Below are positions 10,357-17,720 of a DNA stretch of 59,243 nt, piece after piece (position 1 is the first letter of the stretch; every line of letters begins with the position of its first letter). Below the pieces are notes generated by a model, which worked only from the letters and a program-made list of their open reading frames with translations, made no database searches and was not told the DNA's origin. This DNA is from Bacteroidota bacterium (GTDB lineage Bacteria; Bacteroidota; Bacteroidia; Flavobacteriales_D; Sanyastnellaceae), in the NCBI GenBank assembly GCA_027621555.1, contig JAQCBJ010000008.1, positions 1 to 59,243 on the forward strand. The letters run 5' to 3'. Made by a program: the position numbers and the translations under genes.

Positions 10357-10380
10357 GCATTCACATTCTGTTGTGAATGC
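10357..10380. other. 9-bp inverted repeat after topA
   Basis: GCATTCACA and TGTGAATGC (10357-10365 and 10372-10380) flank a 6-base loop in the 136-base gap between topA and the arginase-like gene. No T-run follows, so it is not a good intrinsic terminator. A shorter TTCACA-N5-TGTGAA copy occurs at 34410-34426. Confidence 0.45.
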
Positions 10381-10463
10381 TTGCTTCGTCGTGGCGGTTC
10401 AATTGAGGCACGCCGCTTCGACCTTGCGGTCCAAGCGCCACTTTGGCCTCAAATCTCTGGTTC

Positions 10464-11636
10464 ATGCTCGACGGATTCCTCGACTTGTTCGAACCGGTCA
10501 ACGCCCCCGACTTCTCCAACGCGGAAGGGGTGGCGCGGATCGCGGACCGCATTGAAGCTCACCGCTTCGACGCTCGCCCCATGCTTGAAGGCGCACGCGT
10601 GGCGCTGTTTGGGGTGAACGACGGCCGCCGATCGGGGGACAACGAAGGCTGCGCTGGCGCACCCGACGCCATTCGCCACTGGCTCTATCAGCTCGTCCCC
10701 CCACAACCTTGGCAACCCACGGTCGACCTGGGAGACATCCGAGCCGGCGCGACCGAAGAAGACACCTATGCCGCCGTCCAATCCGTGGTGGCCGAGTTGG
10801 TCCAAATGGGCATCATCCCCATCGTGCTCGGCGGCGGACACGACCTCACCGTCCCCATGTACCGCGCGCTCGAATCTGTCGGACGGCCGATGAATGTGGT
10901 GACGGTAGACCCAAGGCTTGATTTTGGCGGTGACCCCAGCCTGGTGAGTTCGAGAAACCACATGAACAGCGTGGTCATGCACGAGCCGAATTTCCTCTTC
11001 GACTACGCCAACGTTGGACACCAGGGCTACCTCACCGATCCAGACACGCTCGAGCTCTTGGAACGGCTCCAATTCGAGACCATTCGCCTCGGCGGACTGC
11101 TCCAAAACATGCGCCACGTTGAACCGATTGTGCGCAATGCCGACCTCGTCACCGTAGACATGGCCTCGGTTCGCGCTTCGGACCACCCCGCATCCACCCA
11201 CGCGAGCCCCAACGGAATGACTGCCGAGCATTTGTGCCAGTTGTCGCGCTACGTGGGGATGAGCGACCGCTTGCTGGCCACCGGTTTCTTCGAACACAAC
11301 CCGGACTTGGACGACCGAGGACGAGGCGCGCATTTGGTGGCGCAAGGAGTTTGGCATGTGCTCGACGGCATTTTCAACCAAAAAGGCGACCACCCTAAAT
11401 GTTCCACCGAAGACTACCTCAGGTACGTGGTGGATCTGCCAGGAGAACAGCATGAAATCGCCTTCTACAAAAGCCCCAAAAGCGATCGCTGGTGGATGGA
11501 TGTCCCCATGCCCAACAGCGACAAATCGAACCTTTTGCCGAGTTTGCTCGTACCCTGCTCGTATGAAGAGTATGTTGAAGCTTCCGAAGGCTCCTTGCCG
11601 GACCGGTGGTGGCGCACGTACCAAAAACTGGCTTAG
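10464..11636 (+). CDS. Arginase/formimidoylglutamase-fold protein with degenerate metal site
   Basis: 390 residues from the ATG at 10464; an in-frame TTG at 10443 would add 7. The ureohydrolase fold is recognisable from GVNDGRRSGDNEGCAGAP, VLGGGHDLTVP and the order of later motifs. Arginases bind two Mn2+ through a GGxH histidine, DAHxD and SxDxD. Here the first histidine (H126) is kept, but DAHxD reads DPRLD (D149, R151 in place of His, D153) and SxDxD reads TVDMA (D232, A234 in place of Asp). Two of six ligands are therefore lost, and it may be non-catalytic or use one metal. A homologue sits upstream of gldK in other gliding Bacteroidota as I recall. Its role there is unknown to me. Confidence 0.82.
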   Translation: MLDGFLDLFEPVNAPDFSNAEGVARIADRIEAHRFDARPMLEGARVALFGVNDGRRSGDNEGCAGAPDAIRHWLYQLVPPQPWQPTVDLGDIRAGATEEDTYAAVQSVVAELVQMGIIPIVLGGGHDLTVPMYRALESVGRPMNVVTVDPRLDFGGDPSLVSSRNHMNSVVMHEPNFLFDYANVGHQGYLTDPDTLELLERLQFETIRLGGLLQNMRHVEPIVRNADLVTVDMASVRASDHPASTHASPNGMTAEHLCQLSRYVGMSDRLLATGFFEHNPDLDDRGRGAHLVAQGVWHVLDGIFNQKGDHPKCSTEDYLRYVVDLPGEQHEIAFYKSPKSDRWWMDVPMPNSDKSNLLPSLLVPCSYEEYVEASEGSLPDRWWRTYQKLA

Positions 11637-11687
11637 ACATGTTTGACCTCAGCAACACCTCCAACCCGCGAAGCGCGCAGAAATGGC

Positions 11688-11715
11688 TTGTGCATTGGGA
11701 AAATCCCTATATTAG
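11688..11715 (+). promoter_or_regulatory. Candidate promoter for porP/sprF
   Basis: TTG at 11688-11690 and TATATTAG at 11708-11715, separated by 17 bases, resemble a Bacteroidota -33/-7 pair with one mismatch in the -7 box. It lies about 55 bases upstream of the porP ATG at 11771. Confidence 0.35.
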
Positions 11716-11770
11716 CCAACCTCTGCGCTCACGCGTAGCGGTGCAACCTGCTGAAAATCAAAGAAATAAG

Positions 11771-12733
11771 ATGATTCGCAACATCGCAATCGGCTTCGGC
11801 TTGGCATGCCTGACTATCGGGCAAGCCTCGGCACAACAGGATCCACAAATGACGCAGTGGTTCAACGACCTCGCGGCCTTCAACATTGGAGCCGCTGGGG
11901 AAGATGACCTCACCCACGTGAATGCGTGGTACCGCGACCAGTGGATGGGGGTCTACGGTGCACCTGTCACCACCATGATCAACGTCCATTCGAACGTGGA
12001 TTTCATTCCCGGTGCCCTTGGCCTCCAAATTTACCAGGACGAGATTGGCCAGGAATCCAACACCATGGTGAAGTTGGGCTACGCCTACCACTTGTCTCCA
12101 CTTGCCAACGGTGCTCACATCGGGATTGGACTGAACGTGTCCTTGTTCAGCAAGAGTTTCGATGCGGAGTGGATTGCCGTTGACGATTGGCAAAACGACC
12201 CCGCCATTCCAGACCAAGGGGCGTCTGGAAGTTCTGCGGATTTGGACTTGGGGGTCTTCATGCGCAAAGGCAACGAGTACTATGCCGGCTTATCCATGAC
12301 CCACATTGCGGAGGTTCAAATGTCCTCGCATGACATTGTGCCAACTCGCCACTTTTACTTGATGGGTGGGTACAACTACCCTTTGAGCGGCGATCAATTG
12401 TTGTTGCGCAGCAACCTCTTGGCCAAGACAGACCTCAACGCCACCGCCATTGACGCCAACGTCAACGTGTTGTGGGAGGACTTCCTGTGGGGTGGTTTGA
12501 CCTGGCGCCCAGGGGACGCCGTAGCACCCTCTGCCGGTGTGCAATACAGCATGTCTAAGAAGGAGGGAATCACCTCCAGCACTCAAGTCTTTAAAGTCGG
12601 TGTGTCCTACGACGTCACGACGAGCGAATTGCGCTCCTACAGCAGCGGCTCGCTGGAAGCATTCTTCTCGTATGCGTTCAAGTTTGTGACCACACCGATT
12701 GAAAACAAATACGCCAACCCTCGATTCCTTTAA
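11771..12733 (+). CDS. PorP/SprF-family outer-membrane barrel, T9SS-associated
   Basis: 320 residues. A clear signal peptide (about 1-21, ending GQASAQ) is followed by QDPQMTQWF, the family start QDxQxxQ. The remainder alternates beta strands typical of the PorP/SprF barrel (for example GIGLNVSLFSKSF, YLMGGYNYPLSG). PorP binds the C-terminal domain of some T9SS cargo at the outer membrane, and SprF is needed for SprB export in F. johnsoniae. The start at 11771 is chosen because it gives the signal peptide; the frame is open upstream. It lies just before gldK, so it probably belongs to the T9SS expression unit. Several paralogues usually exist per genome, so no exact symbol is given. Confidence 0.9.
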   Translation: MIRNIAIGFGLACLTIGQASAQQDPQMTQWFNDLAAFNIGAAGEDDLTHVNAWYRDQWMGVYGAPVTTMINVHSNVDFIPGALGLQIYQDEIGQESNTMVKLGYAYHLSPLANGAHIGIGLNVSLFSKSFDAEWIAVDDWQNDPAIPDQGASGSSADLDLGVFMRKGNEYYAGLSMTHIAEVQMSSHDIVPTRHFYLMGGYNYPLSGDQLLLRSNLLAKTDLNATAIDANVNVLWEDFLWGGLTWRPGDAVAPSAGVQYSMSKKEGITSSTQVFKVGVSYDVTTSELRSYSSGSLEAFFSYAFKFVTTPIENKYANPRFL

Positions 12734-12793
12734 GACACACGAAACCATGTCGATCGAGCGTTGTACCTAACAACTCTGCAAGAAAACCAATCC

Positions 12794-14161
12794 ATGAAAA
12801 AGCTCCTGATGATCCTCATTGCGCCCGTCTTTTTGTCGGCGTGCTACATGGGGCCCCAGGGCGAGCTGGTGGGGGTTCACCCTCGTCAGTACTGGGAACA
12901 ATCGAATCCATTTGGGATGAACTACATCCACTTTGGCTCCTACACCATGGGCCCAAGTGATCAGGATGTCCCCTTCGCCCTCAACACGCGCTCCAAGACG
13001 GTGACCATTCCACCGTTCTACATGGACGTGCATGAGATCACGAACAACGAGTACCGTCAATTCGTGCAGTACGTACGCGATTCGTTGTACCTGCAAACCC
13101 TTGCCGACAACGACGACGATCGCTACTACATCGCGGAAAACGCCCGCGGTCAAGAATTGGATCGCTTCATCGACAAAGGCTTTGTCCTGAACTGGGAAGA
13201 ACCCATCGATTGGGAGGACGAAGACATCTTCGATTTGTTGTACGATGAGTTTTTCCTGCAAGGATCTGATCAATTCTACAACCGTCGCGAAATCGACACC
13301 CGCAAGCTGAATTACCGCTACTACTGGGTCAACCTCGACGCCGCAGCGAAGAAAAGTGCGCGGGACGAAGAGTACGGAGAGGTCAACACCTTGAATCAAC
13401 TGCATTCAACGCGCCGTCACAGCGACCGCGCGCAATTCGTGGTGGAGGAAATCATCAACATCTACCCGGACACGTTGGTATGGATCCACGACGCAACGTA
13501 CGCCTACAACGAACCGTATGCGGAAATGTACTTCTGGCATCCCGCCTTTGACGATTACCCCGTGGTGGGTGTGACCTGGGGCCAAGCCAAAGCCTTCAAC
13601 GCTTGGAGAACCCAGATCATGAACGAATGGAAAATGAAGAATGGCGAGACCTTCGTGCAGAAGTTTCGTCTTCCTTCTGAAGCGGAGTGGGAATTTGCCG
13701 CTCGTGGTGGACGAAACCTCGCCCCCTATCCTTGGGGTGGACCGTATGCCCGTAACCAGCAAGGTTGCGTGCTCGCCAATTTCAAGCCCATGCGTGGGGA
13801 CTACGTGGAAGACGCCAACGCCTACACGGCGCCTGTGGAGTCCTACAGCCCCAACGATTACGGGTTGTACAACATGAGCGGCAACGTGGCCGAGTGGACC
13901 AACACGGCCTACGACGAGACGGTGTACGACTTCTCTTGGGACTTGGCTCCGGACTACGTTTACCACGCCAAAGTGGATGACCCCCCTGCCCTCAAGCGCA
14001 AGGTCATTCGCGGCGGATCCTGGAAAGACATTGGCTACTACTGCCAAACCGGAACACGTACGTTTGAGTACAGCGACACCGCAAAAGCCTACATCGGCTT
14101 TCGATCTGTCATGTCCTACCTCGGCCGAGGCAAGTCTGGCTTGCCCGAAGAGTGGAATTGA
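12794..14161 (+). CDS. gldK: Gliding motility/T9SS lipoprotein GldK
   Basis: 455 residues. The signal peptide ends in LSAC (lipobox, Cys near 16), giving an outer-membrane lipoprotein. The rest is an FGE-sulfatase-type domain: FGSYTMGPSD at the front, EITNNEYRQF, WGQAKAFNAW, RLPSEAEWEFAARGG, GNVAEWT and KVIRGGSW. GldK and GldN (PorK/PorN) form the periplasmic ring of the type IX secretion system on the outer membrane. An insertion between the two halves (about residues 100-245, rich in Asp/Glu/Tyr) is usual for GldK compared with sulfatase-modifying enzymes. It is the first of four T9SS core genes; a terminator-like hairpin separates it from gldL. Confidence 0.97.
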   Translation: MKKLLMILIAPVFLSACYMGPQGELVGVHPRQYWEQSNPFGMNYIHFGSYTMGPSDQDVPFALNTRSKTVTIPPFYMDVHEITNNEYRQFVQYVRDSLYLQTLADNDDDRYYIAENARGQELDRFIDKGFVLNWEEPIDWEDEDIFDLLYDEFFLQGSDQFYNRREIDTRKLNYRYYWVNLDAAAKKSARDEEYGEVNTLNQLHSTRRHSDRAQFVVEEIINIYPDTLVWIHDATYAYNEPYAEMYFWHPAFDDYPVVGVTWGQAKAFNAWRTQIMNEWKMKNGETFVQKFRLPSEAEWEFAARGGRNLAPYPWGGPYARNQQGCVLANFKPMRGDYVEDANAYTAPVESYSPNDYGLYNMSGNVAEWTNTAYDETVYDFSWDLAPDYVYHAKVDDPPALKRKVIRGGSWKDIGYYCQTGTRTFEYSDTAKAYIGFRSVMSYLGRGKSGLPEEWN

Positions 14162-14169
14162 TTTCTCCC

Positions 14170-14198
14170 GGGCGTGAATTGAAACCGCACGCCTTTTT
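14170..14198 (+). terminator. Terminator-like hairpin (attenuator) between gldK and gldL
   Basis: GGCGTG (14171-14176) pairs with CACGCC (14188-14193) across an 11-base loop, and TTTTT follows directly at 14194-14198. It starts 9 bases after the gldK stop. The stem is short, so partial termination is more likely than a full stop. The 101-base gldK-gldL gap holds no other strong signal. Confidence 0.5.
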
Positions 14199-14262
14199 GA
14201 ACACTAAACCCAACCTGCGCAGCGTTGAATTGCTGTATTGAAACCAACCAAAACCCGAAACC

Positions 14263-15018
14263 ATGAAACCAGGAAGCAAGCAGTGGAAGAATTTTATGGC
14301 CAAGCTCTACGGATGGGGCGCCGCCATCGTGATTATTGGAGCGTTGTTTAAAATCCAGCACTGGGAAGGTGCATCGCTCATGCTGATTCTTGGATTGGGA
14401 ACGGAAGCGTTCATCTTCTTCATGTCAGCGTTTGAGAAGCCCCACGAAGAACCGGATTGGTCTTTGGTCTACCCCCAGCTAGCCACGGGTGAGGGCGCTG
14501 AAAAAACGCCCACTCAGCAATTGGACGACATGTTGTCCAACGCCAACATCGACACGGAGGTTATCTCCAAGTTGGGCGAAGGCATGCGCCACCTGGGTGA
14601 GCAAGCTTTGAAAATGGGCGAGGTCGCTGATGCTTCCGTCGCCACCAAAGATTACAGCGATGCGTTGGTCAAAGCTTCGAACCGTGTGGACGAGTTGAGC
14701 AGCACGTACGAAGAGGTCAGCAAAGGCTTGACAGGTTTGGTTCAGGCGAGCGCCGAGGGCGCATCAACGGGTGCCGGTTTGGCCAAAATGAACGAGAACC
14801 TCGACTCGCTCAACCACATGTATGAGTCCCAGCTTGCTCAACTCGAGCAGAACAAACAACTGTTCGAAGGCATGGGTGAATTGGTAACGAACCTCAACGA
14901 CTCCATTGAGGACACCAAGGTTTACAAGGAGAACATCTCCGAATTGGCGAAAAATTTGGCCTCTCTCAACACCGTTTACGGCAACATGTTGAACGCCATG
15001 GGTGGCGGACGCAGCTAA
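14263..15018 (+). CDS. gldL: T9SS/gliding motor protein GldL
   Basis: 251 residues. Two transmembrane helices (about 17-35 and 38-57) are followed by a long cytoplasmic helical region. GldL and GldM form the proton-driven rotary motor that powers T9SS export and gliding. Residues reported as important in F. johnsoniae GldL have counterparts here: K30 and H33 in FKIQHW (K27, H30) and E48 and E58 in the second helix (E49, E59). The C-terminal part (about 85-251) has heptad-like Leu/Ala patterning (for example LNHMYESQLAQLEQNKQLF). It is followed by gldM after 11 bases. Confidence 0.97.
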   Translation: MKPGSKQWKNFMAKLYGWGAAIVIIGALFKIQHWEGASLMLILGLGTEAFIFFMSAFEKPHEEPDWSLVYPQLATGEGAEKTPTQQLDDMLSNANIDTEVISKLGEGMRHLGEQALKMGEVADASVATKDYSDALVKASNRVDELSSTYEEVSKGLTGLVQASAEGASTGAGLAKMNENLDSLNHMYESQLAQLEQNKQLFEGMGELVTNLNDSIEDTKVYKENISELAKNLASLNTVYGNMLNAMGGGRS

Positions 15019-15029
15019 GCATCTGAACC

Positions 15030-16766
15030 ATGGCCGGAGGAAAAGAAACACCGCGTCAGAAGATGATCGGGATGATGTACCTCGTCCTGACAGCACTTTT
15101 GGCCCTCAACATCTCCAAAGAAGTCTTGAATGGCTTCGTGAAAGTGGAGAACAGCTTGCAAGACACGCAGCACACCCTCAAGGGGAAGGTTTCAGAAACC
15201 TTGACCACCCTCGAGGTGAAATACGCTCAGAACAAAGAGAAGGTCGGTCCTTTCATGGACAAGGCCCGGGAAGTACGAGGACGTAGCGACAACTTGGTCA
15301 ACTACATCACTCAATTGAAAGGACGTTGCATGGCCACCTCCGAAGGAAAGTACGACGAGGAATTGGCCAACGACTTTGCAAACTTCATTGGCAAGGATGA
15401 GACAGGGATGGACACCACCATCAGCCTTGCCGTGATTGAAAAAAAGGATGAGTACCAGGAATTGACCGCCTTCATGGTCGGCTCAGAGCCTCAGAATCCG
15501 AAATACGACGAAAACGATCCCTGGGGAGCCACGGCCTTGCGCAAAAACTTGGAAGCCTACCGTGACTACTTGAAGGGGGTCAAGCTTGTGGACAGCCAAG
15601 GAACCCCCCGCGAATTGCCGGAGTACATCAAAGTTCAACTCGACGAACGTTTCACCTTTGAAAACGAAATCGAAGACGGCAAAGAAGTTCTTTGGGAAGC
15701 AGCGAATTTCTACGACGTGCCTCTGGCGGCCGTGATGCCTTTGATGTCCAAGATGATTGTGGACGTGCAAGACGCCCAAGAAGACGTGCTCTCTTGGTTG
15801 CTCGGTGGGATTGAAGCCAAGTCCTACAAATTCACTGATCTCAAGCCGCTCGTGGTGCCCGAGTCCAACTACATCCTTCGCGGAGATTCATTCCGAGCAG
15901 ATGTACTCTTGGCCGCTTACGACGCCACCAATGCTCCTGAGATTTACATCGACGGAACGAAGTGGGACGGTCGAGATTCCTCTTTGCTCGCCTATGAAGG
16001 TTTAGAAGGACTGACGATTGGAAGCGACGGAATGGGCAAGTTGCGCATCCCCACGCGAGGAATGAACCTCGGCGAGATGAACTTCAAAGGTTTGATTCGA
16101 TTCCAAGGTCCTGACGGCAACATTGAACCCTACTCGTTCTACACGCCCACCATCACGGTTGCAGAGCCTGCTCTTGTGGTTTCTCCCACCAAGATGAACG
16201 TGTTCTACCGCGGCGTACCAAACCCTGTGGAGGTTTCAGTGCCAGGCGTCCCTCAAGACAAGATTGATGTACGCATCGACGGTGGTCACAAGATCTCGAA
16301 GCAGCCGGACGGATCGTACGTGGTGGAGCCCAGTTCCAACAGCTCGGTGCGCGAAGCCAACATCACGGTTTCTGCCGAATTGCCCGATGGATCGAAGAAG
16401 ACCTTGCCAGCAAAGAACTTCCGGGTGAAACGCATTCCCGATCCCGTGGCATTCTGGACTGGCAAGAAACCCACCGACAAAGGCATCACCAAGGCGGAAG
16501 TGTTGTCTTTCGCTCCTGTGGCAGCTCGGATGGAAGGCTTTGATTTTGACGTGCAAGTCCGTGTCAAAAGCTTCACCTTGAAGATTTCGAAGGACGGGGC
16601 CTTTTCCGACTTGCCATCAGGCAACAACCGCATCACCCCCGACCAACAAGAAGCGCTGAAGCGCGTTCGTCGTGGCAACGTCATCTACCTGGAGGACATC
16701 CTGGTGTCCATGCCTGACGGAACCGAGCGCGACTTGCCCCCGATGAAATTGAAAATCACCGGTTAA
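15030..16766 (+). CDS. gldM: T9SS/gliding motor protein GldM
   Basis: 578 residues, close to the usual 510-580. A short cytoplasmic N terminus (MAGGKETPRQKMIGMM) leads into one transmembrane helix (about 15-30, YLVLTALLALNISKEV), then a long periplasmic part: a helical bundle domain (about 35-230) and beta-rich domains to the end (for example VVSPTKMNVFYRGVPNPVEV). GldM dimers insert into the GldL pentamer in the inner membrane and span the periplasm to reach the GldK-GldN ring. It lies between gldL and gldN at spacings of 11 and 10 bases, so the three are almost certainly co-transcribed. Confidence 0.97.
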   Translation: MAGGKETPRQKMIGMMYLVLTALLALNISKEVLNGFVKVENSLQDTQHTLKGKVSETLTTLEVKYAQNKEKVGPFMDKAREVRGRSDNLVNYITQLKGRCMATSEGKYDEELANDFANFIGKDETGMDTTISLAVIEKKDEYQELTAFMVGSEPQNPKYDENDPWGATALRKNLEAYRDYLKGVKLVDSQGTPRELPEYIKVQLDERFTFENEIEDGKEVLWEAANFYDVPLAAVMPLMSKMIVDVQDAQEDVLSWLLGGIEAKSYKFTDLKPLVVPESNYILRGDSFRADVLLAAYDATNAPEIYIDGTKWDGRDSSLLAYEGLEGLTIGSDGMGKLRIPTRGMNLGEMNFKGLIRFQGPDGNIEPYSFYTPTITVAEPALVVSPTKMNVFYRGVPNPVEVSVPGVPQDKIDVRIDGGHKISKQPDGSYVVEPSSNSSVREANITVSAELPDGSKKTLPAKNFRVKRIPDPVAFWTGKKPTDKGITKAEVLSFAPVAARMEGFDFDVQVRVKSFTLKISKDGAFSDLPSGNNRITPDQQEALKRVRRGNVIYLEDILVSMPDGTERDLPPMKLKITG

Positions 16767-16776
16767 CTTACACGAC

Positions 16777-17637
16777 ATGAAACAGTTCCTGTGCACTTGT
16801 TTGACCCTGACGCTCGCGTTGTTTGCCTTTGTGCAACAAGGTGTGGCTCAATCTCCCAACGTGTTGGATGGCGCCTACGTGAAGGAAACCAACCTGACCA
16901 AGCGCGTCATTCCTTACCCTCACTTGCGTGAGGCAGATGTGATGTACAAGCGTCGCATTTGGCAAGAAATTGACCTTCGACAGAAGTTCAACCACCCGTT
17001 CTACTTCCCTCTTGACCCCATTCAGGACCGGCAAAATCTGTTCGACGTGGTTCGGGAAGCGTTGCTTGTGGAAGGGTCACTTGTGGCCTACAGCGCGGGA
17101 CCTTTGGGGGATGACGACGAGTTCACGTTCCCGCTTTCTGCGGACAGCATTCGCCAGATTCTGAATCCTGTGACGCTGGTGAAGCAATACGACGACTTCG
17201 GCGAAGTCATTGGAACCATCCAGCAGAGCAACGAATTGTCGTCGGACAAGATCACGCGTTACCGAATCAAAGAAGATTGGATTTGGGACCGGCAGCGGAG
17301 TGAGCGTTACGTGCGCATTCTCGGCATCGCCCCCATGCTCGAAGACTTTGACTTGGATGGAAACAGCGTGGGATTCCGGCCGTTGTTTTGGTTGTACTAC
17401 CCCGAATGCCGTTACGTGTTTGCGAACAGCGAGGTGTACAACATGTTCAACGACGCCCAGCGCCGCACCTACGAGGACCTGTTCCAAAAGCGTTACTTCT
17501 CGAGCTACATCGTCAAGGAGGACAACAGCTTCAACCGCATGATTGTCTCCTACGCACGTGGATTGGATGCTTTGGCCGAATCCGAGCGAATTCAGCAAGA
17601 GCTGTTCAACTTGGAGCACGACATTTGGCACTACTGA
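16777..17637 (+). CDS. gldN: T9SS/gliding protein GldN
   Basis: 286 residues with a signal peptide (about 1-25, ending GVAQ). GldN/PorN is the periplasmic partner of GldK in the outer-membrane ring. Family features include the region with RVIPYPHLREADVMYKRRIW (about 47-66) near the N terminus, the GIAPMLED...FWLYYPECRY segment in the middle and the YEDLFQKRYFSSYI stretch near the C terminus. It ends the gldKLMN run; a strong terminator follows at once. Confidence 0.97.
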   Translation: MKQFLCTCLTLTLALFAFVQQGVAQSPNVLDGAYVKETNLTKRVIPYPHLREADVMYKRRIWQEIDLRQKFNHPFYFPLDPIQDRQNLFDVVREALLVEGSLVAYSAGPLGDDDEFTFPLSADSIRQILNPVTLVKQYDDFGEVIGTIQQSNELSSDKITRYRIKEDWIWDRQRSERYVRILGIAPMLEDFDLDGNSVGFRPLFWLYYPECRYVFANSEVYNMFNDAQRRTYEDLFQKRYFSSYIVKEDNSFNRMIVSYARGLDALAESERIQQELFNLEHDIWHY

Positions 17638-17655
17638 GGTTCAAGACTTCAGAAG

Positions 17656-17686
17656 AAAAGGGCTGCAGAGATGCGGCCCTTTTTTG
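17656..17686 (+). terminator. Intrinsic terminator of gldLMN
   Basis: A 10-bp stem (17658-17667 with 17672-17681; AAGGGCTGCA/TGCGGCCCTT with one G-T pair) and a GAGA tetraloop, followed by a T-run. It lies 18 bases after the gldN stop. Confidence 0.9.
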
Positions 17687-17720
17687 TTCCCCGACGCTGT
17701 AAGACCGAACTTGCGCAGCG

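Noticed and set aside
10357-10380. Intrinsic terminator after topA
   Set aside because: A good 9-bp stem but no T-run follows.
10443-10463. TTG start for the arginase-like gene
   Set aside because: An ATG 7 codons later is available and no signal favours the TTG.
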